This document shows, one piece after another, positions 7,028-16,902 of a stretch of DNA of 64,000 nt (position 1 is its first letter; every line of letters begins with the position of its first letter). Origin of the DNA: Candidatus Arcticimaribacter forsetii. GTDB lineage: Bacteria; Bacteroidota; Bacteroidia; Flavobacteriales; Flavobacteriaceae. The stretch covers positions 1,509,501-1,573,500 of the forward strand of contig NZ_OU342399.1 in the NCBI RefSeq assembly GCF_910589745.1, given 5' to 3'. A program made the position numbers and the translations under genes. Below the pieces are notes generated by a model. It ran no database searches. It was not told the origin of the DNA and worked only from the letters and a program-made list of their open reading frames with translations.

Positions 7028-10000
7028 ATGAATTTCAGGCTGTCATTAAATTTATTGTTTACTGCATTAGTTTTTGGCTCATTTACTTTTTTTATACTAA
7101 AAAAAGATTCACCTGAACAATTACATAAACATTTTTTAGAAAATAGTCCGTACAAAGAAACTCATAAACTTTCTAAGAAGGAACGCTTTAAAGCGGGACT
7201 TCCTCCCAACAAGTATTATGAACAAATCTATGATTTAACAATAGATCCTCTTACGGGAAAACAAGATATTGCAACTAAAATAGAAACATCTAGACGTCTT
7301 GAATATCAAAAATCTATTCAAGTAAGGCGTCAGGCTGTTCCGGGGCAGAGTTCAGACACACCTTGGAGTTCTATAGGACCCAACAATCAAGCTGGAAGAA
7401 CACGAGCTGCAATTTTCGACCTCAACGACAATCCTACTTATGATCGTGTAATTGCGGGTGGGATTAGTGGAGGACTATGGGTTAACGAAGACATTGACAA
7501 CCCAACGGTTCCTAGTTGGACTCAGGTTACCGGTGTTCTTGGAAATTTATCGGTTTCAAATATAGTGCAAGATCCTGATGATAACGACTTTATTTTTGTT
7601 GGAACTGGAGAATCCTATACTTCAGGAGATGTCAACGGAAACGGAATTTATCGCTCTACAGATGGCGGTGCAAATTTTACTCAAGTCTTTGGAAGCAGTT
7701 CCGGTATAGTTTCTTCAACATGGAATAATAGTAATAATTGGTGGCAGGTTGAAGGTTATTTTTTCATAAATGATCTTGTAATTTATGATGCTGATTTAAC
7801 TGATCCAAACAACGATAAATGGATTTATGCAGCATTAGGCTATGCTGTAAATTCAAGAATGGATATTAACACCTTACAAGATCTATATGAAACTGGGGTT
7901 TATCGTTCTCAAGACAATGGTGTTACTTGGGCTAAGCTAACTGATTCGGACCTTACAGACGGTTTCCCATTACAAATAAATGATATAGAAATACAAGAGG
8001 GAACCAACAGGATTTGGTTATCAACGACTAATTCAGTTAATCAATATGGAGGAAGATTTTTTTATAGTGATAATGGAACAGATTTTACTAGAGTTTCTCC
8101 AACATACAATAGTACTCCCACAAATATAGGAAGGACGGAAATAGCTTCTAGTCATACAAATTCTGCCACTCATTATGTATTGATGAGTGCAGATAATGAA
8201 GCAGAAATATATAAAACAACTGATAACTTTGTAAACCTGACAAAACTTGCTGAACCAGACGATGCAGACACTGGAATTCCAGCAAATGATTTCACTAGAG
8301 GTCAATCCTTTTATGACTTAGAAGTTGAAGTTGATCCTAATGATGATTCAATTGTTTATGTTGGAGGAATTGACTGGTTTAGATCATCTGACGGAGGAAA
8401 CAACTGGTCTCAGTTAACAAAATGGTCTAACAATAACAATTTATTTGGTTTAACGGTATCTGAAGTTCACGCCGATCAGCACGGCTTATTTTTTAAGCCG
8501 GGTGATTCAAATAAGGCAATTGTTGTTAATGATGGGGGCGTTGCATTTTGCTCCGATTTAGCTAACGCTTCTACCAACCCACGGTTTGTAGAAGCCGAGA
8601 GCAACTACATTACTACACAATTTTATACTGTTGCTCAAAGCCCCCCTAGTTTTTCTAAAGATTGGGTACTTGGAGGAACTCAAGACAATGGTACTTATCG
8701 TATGGAAACTCCTGGAGCAACCCCTTCAGCTGGCGTTGATACCGATCCAGGAGGAGATGGTGCCGCTACATTTTTTGATCAGGTCGGTGGTGATTATGCA
8801 ATTTCTAATTATACTTATAACGATGCCATAACAAGGCTTAGTTTTAATGGGAGCGGGAATTATTCAAATAGTTATGACATTTCGAATGCTTTAAGTCTTC
8901 CATCTAATGAGGGAAGCTTTATAAATCCTGGTGCTTTAGATTCCAATCTAGATACCTATTATTCCGATGGAACATCTTTTAATGATACAAATTATAGAAT
9001 AAGAGTAATTACAAATTTAACAAACACACCTCCTGGAACTAGAGTTATAACTGGATTAAGTTCCAGACCAACTGCATTTGAAGTTTCACCACATACAACG
9101 GACAGTTCAACTTTACTAGTCGGAACAAAAGATGGAAATATAATTAAAATAACAGATGCTGAAACAGCTTCTTCTGCCTCTGTTATTCTTCAAAAACCAG
9201 GAGTTGGTAGTATTTCGGACATTCATTTCGGAGAAACTGAAGATGAAATATATGTAACGTATTACAACTACGGAAATACAATTTCTAATGTTTTTTATAC
9301 CTCTACAGGAGGTGTTAGTCCAGGAAGTTGGTTGGACAAAGAAGGAGATTTACCGGATATTCCTGTATACTCTATCCAGCACAATCCATTTGAAGAAGAA
9401 GAAGTTATCATTGGAACTGAATTAGGGATATGGAAAACATTAAATTTCACTGATTCAAACCCTACTTGGACTCTCGCCTATGAGGGAATGAGTGATGTAG
9501 CAGTTCTTGATATGGACTATCGCGGAACAAGCGCCTTAGACAACAGGGTCGTAGCGGCTACTTTTGGGCGTGGTATCTATGTAGGGAGTTTCAGAGCAAA
9601 TACAAATCCTCCAGTTTCTGCAACAGATTCTATAACACTTGCTGAAGGAGGTACTGCAACTACAACAACTTCAGGAGCAACTTCTGTTTTGTCTAATGAT
9701 TATGATCCAGATGGGGATGCTATTAGCACGTTTACTGTTACTACAACTATAAATGGTATTTTAACTTTAGCTCCAAGTGGAACAGGATCTTTTACTTATG
9801 TCCACGACGGCTCTGAAACTACAACCGACACTTTTTATTACAATGCAACTGATGGAAGCGTTCCTGGAAATACAGTCTCTGTCACCATAAACATTACTCC
9901 AGTTCCAGATTGTCCAACAGCTACTAATCCAATAAATGATGTGATTGCAACTGAAGATGATCCTGATTTGGTAATTGATTTCTCAAACGTATTTACTGAT

Positions 10001-13000
10001 CCAGACACTCTTAATTTAACGTATACCGTTACAAATACAAATCCTTCTTTACTGGACGCAAGTTTAAATACAACTTCACTTACGTTAGATTATTTCGACA
10101 ATATGAGTGGTACTGCAACTATTACCATTTTTGCTAACGACTCAAGCTGTGGATCCTTAGTTTCAGAAAGCTTCAATGTTACCGTTAACTCTTCAGATGA
10201 CCTGCCCGTTGGAGTTGCTGACCTCATTAATGTAACAGAAGGAGGAACGGTTACTTCTACCACTATTTCAACTACAGTACTTGCAAATGATTCCGATATA
10301 GAAACTGGTGTTGCTAGTTTAACTGTGGGTGTTGGATTTGGAGCAATAACTCCATCTCCAGCAAAATCAAGTGGATTTACATTTAATAATGACGGTACTT
10401 TCTCCTACACACATGATGGAACGCAAACCCCAGGAGATGCAAATACAACCGATGTATTTTATTATCGTCCACATGACGGATCAAATTTCGGTAATACCAC
10501 AACCGTTACTATTCAAATTACCCATACTAATGATTGTCCTGAAGCGACAAATCCAATTGCAGATGTTACTGCCATGGAGGACGATCCGGATCTTAATATG
10601 GACGTATCCTCTGTATTCACTGATGAAGAACTAGATACTATAACACTTACTGTAAGTAACACAAATACTAGTTTATTAACCGCTACACTTTCCTCAGCTA
10701 CTTCGCTCACAATTGACTATGTAGATAATATGACCGGTAGTAGCACAATAATTCTATACGCTACAGACAGTTCAATAGAATGTTCATCGCTTGCAAGTAC
10801 AAGCTTTATAATTAACGTGGTACCACAGAACGACACACCGGTAGGCGGACCTGACATTATAAATGTCGCTGAAGGAGGAACAGCTACTATGACTACTGTT
10901 TCATCTACAGTCTTGGCTAATGATTCTGACACAGAAGGTGACAGTTTATCTATTTCTAGTTTTACACAACCGTTATACAATTCGGGTACATTTCCTTTAC
11001 AATCAAACGGTACTTTTGTGTACACCCACGATGGGTCAGAAACTACTACAGACACATTCAATTACGAATTAACAGACGGCACTACTACGACTTCAGTGAG
11101 TGTTACCATAAACATTACTCCAGTAAACGACTGCCCACAAGTTTCATCACCAATTGCAGATATATCAGTTAATGAAGATGCATCGGATGATGTATTTAAT
11201 CTGCTTGATAATTTCACGGACGCAGAAAATAATACACTATCGTTTACAGTCTCCAATTCGAATACAGCTCTTGCTACCGTTACTTTAGACACAAATACGT
11301 TAACAATTAGTTATATACCTAATCAAAATGGGACCGCAACGGTTACAATTTATGTAGATGACTTAAATGGATGTTCAAGTGTTCAAGATGAATTTGCTTT
11401 AAATGTATCCGCTGTCAATGATGTTCCAGTAACCGTTACAGATTCAATATTTGTACTTGAAGGAGGAACAGTGACATTAACTACATCGTCTAACACATCA
11501 ATACTCGATAATGATAGCGATACTGAAAGTGATCCATTAGAAGCTCAGCTTGTTACTCAAGTATCTAACGGAACTCTTGTATTATCATCAACAGGTACGT
11601 TTACTTACACACATGATGGATCAGAAACAACTACAGATACATTTGAATACAGAGCTTCTGAAATCTCGGGACAAGACGGAAATACTGTTACAGTAAATAT
11701 TACCATTCAAGAAGTAAACGATTGTCCAATATATACGGATCCGGGTACTCGCTCTACTCAAGAAAATAGTGCTTTTTCAAAATTATTTTCTGAAGATATT
11801 ACAGACGATGATGGAAATGCATTGATGTATACAATTACTGGAACTAGCTCTAATTTATTAAATGCATCGATAACAAATCAAGCTACAGGTGAAGTTCAAT
11901 TTACTCCTGTAGCCTACATGCATGGAACTGCGGTAACTACGATTAATATAAATGATGGTCGAGGCTGCGATTATGACATTACCTATAACGTAATAATTAC
12001 TCCTGTGAATTACTGTCCTACATTAGATAACCCGCTTCCAGATGTAAATGCAACAGAAGATGATCCAGATTTATACATCCCGTTAACTAATATATTCTCA
12101 GATGTTGATCCAGAAGATACTTTAACCTACACAGCTGCTGTTGGTGACTCTAGCCTCATTGCGACAAGCATAACCTCTACAGCTTTAATAATAGATTATT
12201 TACCAAACCAAAATGGTTCTACTTACGTTAGTCTAATGTCATCGGACGGGAGTATTAATTGTACTGTAGATGATTTGTTCACTGTTAGTATATCCCAAAT
12301 TAATGATGCTCCTACAGGTGTTGAAGATTTTATAAGTGTAACAAACGGAGGAACAATTAACGTTTTAAATGATGGTATCACAAATTCAGTTTTATCAAAC
12401 GATGATGATCCTGAACGTGATTCAATAACTGCTATTGAAGTTTTAAGCCCAATAAACGGTACTTTAAACTTATCTACAGACGGAACTTTCACTTACACTC
12501 ATGATGGAAGCGCAACAACAACAGACGTGTTTACTTATACCCCTAGAGATAACTTCAGTATAGGAAACACTACTACGGTTACCATTTACATAAACAACCT
12601 CCCCATTGGGGTATCCGAAAGTATAGCATTGTTTGAAAGTGGGACCGCTACAATAACAACTGCAGCGTCAACTAGTGTTTTATCAAACGATACTGATGCA
12701 GATGTTGGAGATCAAGCTTTATTAACTGCTTCAATAGAAACAAGTCCAGTTAATGGGACTTTAACCTTAAATTCAAATGGAACTTTTACTTATATTCATA
12801 ACGGTTCCGAAAACTTTACTGATAGCTTTACTTATATACCTTTTGATGGAAAAGGATATGGAGCTGCTGTATTGGTTTCCATAACGGTAACCCCAACAAA
12901 CGACCCTCCTGTTGCTTATCCGGATAATATTACAATAGGACTAGGTGGAACGGCAACTCTTTTAACGAATGGTGGAAATAGTGTACTACTAAACGATATA

Positions 13001-13381
13001 GATCCAGATGGAGACGCACTTACTGTTACCGTAGTTTCTACCCCAACCTATGGAACATTAGTTCTAAATCCTGGGGGGACTTTTAGTTACGTTCAAAACG
13101 GAGTAATGAATGGTGGGGATAGTTTTACTTATAAAGCAAATGATGGGTTGCTAGATAGTAATACGGTTTCTGTAAACATAGATCTTACTTGTACCCCTTG
13201 TACACAATCAACAATTATAGGAGGAAGTGATGGAGCTTTATTTATGTATCAGGGCTGTGACTGTAGAAACTACTCCGTATATGTTCCTAAAGGGAAAAGT
13301 TACACATTTTGTCACCTTGATAATTCTATAAGCATAACACAAGGAGCTTATACCGTATTGAGCACAGAGGTTTGTCAGTAG
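7028..13381 (+). CDS. Giant surface protein: BNR-like propeller plus 12 Ig/cadherin-like modules
   Basis: 2117 residues. Residues 1-25 form a signal peptide or anchor. Residues about 100-855 contain repeated Asp-box-like motifs (RSTDGG near 210, RSQDNG near 294, RSSDGG near 457) of a sialidase/BNR-type beta-propeller. From about 860 to 2055 there are twelve 85-110 residue modules. Type A begins near EGGT...VLANDSD and ends THDGSETTTDTF...VTI. Type B begins CPxxxxPIxDVxATEDDPD. The order is A-B-A-B-A-B-A-B-B-A-A-A. A cysteine-rich tail (about 2055-2117) with CTPC, CDC and further cysteines ends the protein. No type IX secretion C-terminal domain is recognised. Probably an adhesin or matrix protein; the propeller could also have an enzymatic role. 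Confidence 0.82.
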   Translation: MNFRLSLNLLFTALVFGSFTFFILKKDSPEQLHKHFLENSPYKETHKLSKKERFKAGLPPNKYYEQIYDLTIDPLTGKQDIATKIETSRRLEYQKSIQVRRQAVPGQSSDTPWSSIGPNNQAGRTRAAIFDLNDNPTYDRVIAGGISGGLWVNEDIDNPTVPSWTQVTGVLGNLSVSNIVQDPDDNDFIFVGTGESYTSGDVNGNGIYRSTDGGANFTQVFGSSSGIVSSTWNNSNNWWQVEGYFFINDLVIYDADLTDPNNDKWIYAALGYAVNSRMDINTLQDLYETGVYRSQDNGVTWAKLTDSDLTDGFPLQINDIEIQEGTNRIWLSTTNSVNQYGGRFFYSDNGTDFTRVSPTYNSTPTNIGRTEIASSHTNSATHYVLMSADNEAEIYKTTDNFVNLTKLAEPDDADTGIPANDFTRGQSFYDLEVEVDPNDDSIVYVGGIDWFRSSDGGNNWSQLTKWSNNNNLFGLTVSEVHADQHGLFFKPGDSNKAIVVNDGGVAFCSDLANASTNPRFVEAESNYITTQFYTVAQSPPSFSKDWVLGGTQDNGTYRMETPGATPSAGVDTDPGGDGAATFFDQVGGDYAISNYTYNDAITRLSFNGSGNYSNSYDISNALSLPSNEGSFINPGALDSNLDTYYSDGTSFNDTNYRIRVITNLTNTPPGTRVITGLSSRPTAFEVSPHTTDSSTLLVGTKDGNIIKITDAETASSASVILQKPGVGSISDIHFGETEDEIYVTYYNYGNTISNVFYTSTGGVSPGSWLDKEGDLPDIPVYSIQHNPFEEEEVIIGTELGIWKTLNFTDSNPTWTLAYEGMSDVAVLDMDYRGTSALDNRVVAATFGRGIYVGSFRANTNPPVSATDSITLAEGGTATTTTSGATSVLSNDYDPDGDAISTFTVTTTINGILTLAPSGTGSFTYVHDGSETTTDTFYYNATDGSVPGNTVSVTINITPVPDCPTATNPINDVIATEDDPDLVIDFSNVFTDPDTLNLTYTVTNTNPSLLDASLNTTSLTLDYFDNMSGTATITIFANDSSCGSLVSESFNVTVNSSDDLPVGVADLINVTEGGTVTSTTISTTVLANDSDIETGVASLTVGVGFGAITPSPAKSSGFTFNNDGTFSYTHDGTQTPGDANTTDVFYYRPHDGSNFGNTTTVTIQITHTNDCPEATNPIADVTAMEDDPDLNMDVSSVFTDEELDTITLTVSNTNTSLLTATLSSATSLTIDYVDNMTGSSTIILYATDSSIECSSLASTSFIINVVPQNDTPVGGPDIINVAEGGTATMTTVSSTVLANDSDTEGDSLSISSFTQPLYNSGTFPLQSNGTFVYTHDGSETTTDTFNYELTDGTTTTSVSVTINITPVNDCPQVSSPIADISVNEDASDDVFNLLDNFTDAENNTLSFTVSNSNTALATVTLDTNTLTISYIPNQNGTATVTIYVDDLNGCSSVQDEFALNVSAVNDVPVTVTDSIFVLEGGTVTLTTSSNTSILDNDSDTESDPLEAQLVTQVSNGTLVLSSTGTFTYTHDGSETTTDTFEYRASEISGQDGNTVTVNITIQEVNDCPIYTDPGTRSTQENSAFSKLFSEDITDDDGNALMYTITGTSSNLLNASITNQATGEVQFTPVAYMHGTAVTTININDGRGCDYDITYNVIITPVNYCPTLDNPLPDVNATEDDPDLYIPLTNIFSDVDPEDTLTYTAAVGDSSLIATSITSTALIIDYLPNQNGSTYVSLMSSDGSINCTVDDLFTVSISQINDAPTGVEDFISVTNGGTINVLNDGITNSVLSNDDDPERDSITAIEVLSPINGTLNLSTDGTFTYTHDGSATTTDVFTYTPRDNFSIGNTTTVTIYINNLPIGVSESIALFESGTATITTAASTSVLSNDTDADVGDQALLTASIETSPVNGTLTLNSNGTFTYIHNGSENFTDSFTYIPFDGKGYGAAVLVSITVTPTNDPPVAYPDNITIGLGGTATLLTNGGNSVLLNDIDPDGDALTVTVVSTPTYGTLVLNPGGTFSYVQNGVMNGGDSFTYKANDGLLDSNTVSVNIDLTCTPCTQSTIIGGSDGALFMYQGCDCRNYSVYVPKGKSYTFCHLDNSISITQGAYTVLSTEVCQ

Positions 13382-13409
13382 CTTGGTATTACCTAATGAT
13401 GTTACCAAG
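13382..13409. terminator. Possible bidirectional terminator between convergent genes
   Basis: CTTGGTA (13382-13388) and TACCAAG (13403-13409) form a perfect 7-bp inverted repeat directly after the giant gene and across the last codons of the convergent MORN-type gene. No long T-run follows on either strand, so termination is plausible but not strong. Confidence 0.4.
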
Positions 13410-14021
13410 AAAATCATAGGTATCAGATTTTGAAACTATAGATCCGTTGGAATAAATGATTTGATTTTTTAATTGTCCATTGGGATGAAAATCTTCCCAA
13501 ATACCATTACGCTTTCCATTCTGATCAAAACGTAAACTTTTACGTAATTTACCATCGGAATAATAATATAAATTCTCTCCTCCCAAAATGCCATTTTTAA
13601 AAGTGTTAAGTTCTTTTAAAATACCATTAGACCAGTATACCATTCTTTTACCGTTAAAATTTCCTTGCGAGTAATTTACAGATTCTTTTAATTGTCCGTT
13701 TTGATAGTACTTTTGACTCAGACCATTTAGAATTCCTTTTTCATAACTGATAGAACTTTTAAGAACTCCATCAACATAATATTCATTGCATAATCCACTA
13801 AGAAATCCATCCAAAACATTAAACTCTTGTTTTAAAATTTCAGTATCTGGAAAATATTCATAAACACGCCCCGTATAGGGTGTATCCTCCAAATGATAAC
13901 TATTTTTTTGTGTTGTCTTGATTAAAAAAACCTCATCTATTGAAACCCCATTTATATTAGAGCAACTATGAAATAATACAAAAACAATACTTAACACAAA
14001 AACATTAAAACTATATTTCAT
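13389..14021 (-). CDS. MORN-variant repeat lipoprotein
   Basis: 210 residues. A lipoprotein signal ends at Cys20 (FHS before C). From about residue 50 onward the protein is built of 22-24 residue repeats of the pattern YY.NGxLK.S..Y..G..NG (about seven copies), the MORN-variant repeat seen in YwqK-like proteins. Such repeats form an extended beta-meander and probably mediate protein contacts on the outer membrane; the annotation as antitoxin often attached to this family is not supported by any adjacent toxin. It is convergent with the giant surface-protein gene, 7 bp apart. Confidence 0.8.
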   Translation of the reverse strand: MKYSFNVFVLSIVFVLFHSCSNINGVSIDEVFLIKTTQKNSYHLEDTPYTGRVYEYFPDTEILKQEFNVLDGFLSGLCNEYYVDGVLKSSISYEKGILNGLSQKYYQNGQLKESVNYSQGNFNGKRMVYWSNGILKELNTFKNGILGGENLYYYSDGKLRKSLRFDQNGKRNGIWEDFHPNGQLKNQIIYSNGSIVSKSDTYDFLGNIIR

Positions 14022-14064
14022 TGTATAATAATCTGTAAATTAAGTACTAAATAAATATTTAATT

Positions 14065-15129
14065 TTATTTATTGGATATATTTTGACAATCAGAACTTGA
14101 GTACGGTAAACTTGATAACTGGAAATTATAAGTTGTTGTTACGACTACATCCTCATTATTTTCATTTTGCTCTGTAGAAGTTTGTTGAACTGAAAATGTT
14201 GTTTCTGATAATTCATCAACAACAATCAAACTAGAATTATCCCATGATTCATCTTCAAATCTTACTTGAAAGTTGGTGTATGGAGCAGTAGTTCCTGAAA
14301 CCCAGCGCCACTCCCCTTCCTCACTCGAAAGGATCTGACCTGCTGCATCGTAATAAGTAAACAAATAAGTACCATAACTCGAAAACAATAAAGTAAGCGT
14401 GTCTGGTTGAGAACAATTAGAACTGAAAGAGTCAGTTTCCTCCTCGTAGCAACGATCATAGTACTCGTCTAAAAATATACTACAAACATCAAAAGTTGTT
14501 GCGTTATTTTCAACTGTTGAACTTACATTAATTACTCTCCATTCTTGTTGAATTTTAATATGATTACTGTCCTTCGGGGCATTTGGCTCTAACTGTTCTT
14601 CTTTATCCCCTTCTAAAGAAAGGGTAGAATCTATATTACAGATTGCAGAAGTTCCAGTCTCTAACTTAATATTAAAAGAGATATCATCCGCTTCTTCATC
14701 AAATACAATTTCTGTGATTGTCGCAATAGAGCCTTGACTAGGAACAGCTGAAGAAGAATTATAATTGGTTCCCATAAGAACAACACGTTCAATATCAACT
14801 TCACCATCAGACTCCGAAAATTTGATGTCGTATTTTCCTTTAAACAATTTATTTATTAATTCAGACGAGCTACTTTCCAGGTAACTGATATTTAAAAGAT
14901 AGGTTTGATTTTCTAAAAATTCAATTTGAACGATATTACAACTATTATTTGCTAGAATATTTTTCGAAGAACTTGATGGTCTTTTTATTTTCCATTTACC
15001 TACAAGATTTATTTCGAGAACTTCTTGAAGTTCTTGTTCATTAAGATGCGGATCTAGACCGCTTCCTCCTGACCCACAAGAAATAATAAAAAATGAAAGT
15101 AATACTAGAGTAAAGTTTAAATATCTCAT
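14065..15129 (-). CDS. Lipoprotein of unknown function
   Basis: 354 residues. A lipoprotein signal ends at Cys18 (IIS before C) followed by a glycine/serine linker (GSGGSG). Two similar halves may exist: each starts near a strand with a W residue (GKWKIKRPSS near 45 and QQEWRVINVSS near 195), followed by FLENQTYLLN- or FSSYGTYLFT-like strands, suggesting two lipocalin-like beta-barrels that each report 'expected stop of energy' type folds in this phylum. No enzymatic motif is seen. It is in the same orientation as the gene 43 bp downstream, so the two may be co-transcribed. Confidence 0.65.
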   Translation of the reverse strand: MRYLNFTLVLLSFFIISCGSGGSGLDPHLNEQELQEVLEINLVGKWKIKRPSSSSKNILANNSCNIVQIEFLENQTYLLNISYLESSSSELINKLFKGKYDIKFSESDGEVDIERVVLMGTNYNSSSAVPSQGSIATITEIVFDEEADDISFNIKLETGTSAICNIDSTLSLEGDKEEQLEPNAPKDSNHIKIQQEWRVINVSSTVENNATTFDVCSIFLDEYYDRCYEEETDSFSSNCSQPDTLTLLFSSYGTYLFTYYDAAGQILSSEEGEWRWVSGTTAPYTNFQVRFEDESWDNSSLIVVDELSETTFSVQQTSTEQNENNEDVVVTTTYNFQLSSLPYSSSDCQNISNK

Positions 15130-15198
15130 AATGTAAAAAATAGTTCTACAAATATAAGAACTAAAAAAAGTTTAATCTATAAAAAACAAACGAACTCG

Positions 15199-16086
15199 TT
15201 AAACATCACAAATTAGAATTGAATCTTTCAAAGACTCCAGGGGATTGTCAGCTGTAGGAATAAATTCTTGAGCAACTGCACCTGAATACCCGGTCTTTAA
15301 TATTGCTTTCATGATCGCTGGATAATTTAGCTCTTGGGTCGAATCAATTTCGTTTCTTCCAGGAACTCCCGCTGTATGGTAGTGTCCAAAATAGTGGTGA
15401 TTATCAGTTATCGTTCTGATGATATCCCCTTCAGATATTTGCATATGATAGATATCATAAAGCAATTTAAAATTAGGAGAATTTAATCGCTTACAGAGTT
15501 CAATTCCCCAGGATGTATTATCACACATATAATCGGGATGATCAACTTTAGAGTTAAACAGTTCCATTTGAATTATAACACCATGTTGCTCGGCGAGGGG
15601 AAGTATTTTCTTGAGACCATCCACACAGTTCTGAAGACCAGTTTCATCGTCAATTCCAGCTCTATTTCCACTGAAACAAATCAAATTAGTATATCCCGCT
15701 TCCGCTACTAGTTTAATGTGTTTTGTGTAATTTTCAACTAATATATCGTGATATTTTGGATTGTTAAATCCTTCCGTTAAACTAATTTCCGCTCCCTCAC
15801 ACATCGTCGAAATAAGGTTGTATTTTTTCAAAGTGCTCCATCCAGTAGGATCTACTAAATCAATCCCGACCAAACCAAATTCATTTGCCACTTGACATAA
15901 TTCCTCCAAACTTAAATCGGGATAACACCACTTACATACCGTGTGGTTGATGTTTCCTTTTAATTTTTCAGAAACTTGATTAGCTTCTAGTTTAGAAAAA
16001 GCTGTTGACCCAAGAAAAGCAGAGCCTGCACCAACAGCTAGTGTTTTTAATAAATCGCGACGTTGTATTTTGTTTTTGGTTCCCAT
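15199..16086 (-). CDS. Tat-exported TIM-barrel isomerase/epimerase (hydroxypyruvate isomerase-like)
   Basis: 295 residues. The N-terminus carries a twin-arginine signal (RRDLLK at 9-14, then a hydrophobic stretch), so the folded protein should be exported. The rest is a xylose isomerase-like TIM barrel with the metal-binding pattern of hydroxypyruvate isomerase/sugar epimerase families: MELFNSK, YDIYHMQI, HYFGHYHTAGVPGRNEID and AQEFIP (Glu and His ligands). It is the last of three - strand genes (oxidoreductase, SDR, this gene) 9 and 21 bp apart, probably an operon for modification of a sugar or keto-sugar in the periplasm. The substrate is not known. Confidence 0.85.
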   Translation of the reverse strand: MGTKNKIQRRDLLKTLAVGAGSAFLGSTAFSKLEANQVSEKLKGNINHTVCKWCYPDLSLEELCQVANEFGLVGIDLVDPTGWSTLKKYNLISTMCEGAEISLTEGFNNPKYHDILVENYTKHIKLVAEAGYTNLICFSGNRAGIDDETGLQNCVDGLKKILPLAEQHGVIIQMELFNSKVDHPDYMCDNTSWGIELCKRLNSPNFKLLYDIYHMQISEGDIIRTITDNHHYFGHYHTAGVPGRNEIDSTQELNYPAIMKAILKTGYSGAVAQEFIPTADNPLESLKDSILICDV

Positions 16087-16107
16087 TAGAATATCTTTAA
16101 ATTGTAA

Positions 16108-16893
16108 TTAACGAACATTAGACCTCAAAACAATTGAGTGAAGTAGTTTTTGGGAAAAACGTTTTACAAAAACACCTAACTTTTCTTTTTTTCCAAAAGA
16201 AACCTCCCATTTGTTTGCACTAATGGCACGTATCATTTTCTTACAGAAATAAGAAACCTCCAATCCATTTTTAGTTCCTGGATCATCGTGATTTAATTTC
16301 TCACCGTTTCCAGTCAATGCGTTTATGGTTACATTGGTTTGAACAAAACCCGGACAGATCATAGTTACCGCAATATTATCTTTTTGATGTTCCATTCGTA
16401 AAACATCAAAAAATCCGTGTAAAGCATGTTTAGCTCCACAGTAACCTGATCTATAAGGCGAACCAAATTTCCCCATAACACTGGTAACAACAGCAAAATG
16501 ACCACTGCCTTGTTTTATAAAAAAGGGTAATAAAGCTTTGGTTAGTGCAACAGTCCCCAGATAATTTACATCTATTAATTCTTTGTAAACTTCAAAATTA
16601 GTGTCAGCTATTAAAGAACGTTGACTTACACCTCCGTTGTTTATTAACAAATCAATAGAACCAAATAAAGCTATTGCTTTTTCTACCGAATCATCCATTG
16701 ATTTAAAATCCTTAAGATCTAGTGGAAGAATTTTTATATGCTCTTGATTCGAACATGTTTCCTTAACTGCTTCTAACTCTTTTAACCTTCGTGATGATAA
16801 AATTAATCTGTTTCCAGATTTAGCATATTGTCTCGAAAGTTCAGCACCTATACCAGAAGACGCTCCTGTAATCCAAATAGTTTTATTTTTCAT
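16108..16893 (-). CDS. Short-chain dehydrogenase/reductase
   Basis: 261 residues, classical SDR. The Rossmann motif TGASSGIGAEL (about 9-19), NNGG (about 87-90, equivalent to NNAG), the catalytic Ser in VVTSVMG and YCGAK (Tyr and Lys of the active site) are all present. It interconverts an alcohol and a ketone with NAD(P)H. The C-terminal basic stretch (KKEKLGVFVKRFSQKLLHS) may associate with membrane, as in DhbB/YqjQ-type SDRs. It is cytoplasmic, although both operon neighbours have Tat signals. Spacing is 9 bp from the upstream gene and 21 bp from the downstream one. Confidence 0.88.
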   Translation of the reverse strand: MKNKTIWITGASSGIGAELSRQYAKSGNRLILSSRRLKELEAVKETCSNQEHIKILPLDLKDFKSMDDSVEKAIALFGSIDLLINNGGVSQRSLIADTNFEVYKELIDVNYLGTVALTKALLPFFIKQGSGHFAVVTSVMGKFGSPYRSGYCGAKHALHGFFDVLRMEHQKDNIAVTMICPGFVQTNVTINALTGNGEKLNHDDPGTKNGLEVSYFCKKMIRAISANKWEVSFGKKEKLGVFVKRFSQKLLHSIVLRSNVR

Positions 16894-16902
16894 ACTTATA
16901 AA

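Noticed and set aside
8033-12492. Several frames opposite or out of phase within the giant gene
   Set aside because: They lie inside a long, repeat-rich coding sequence and lack family signals.
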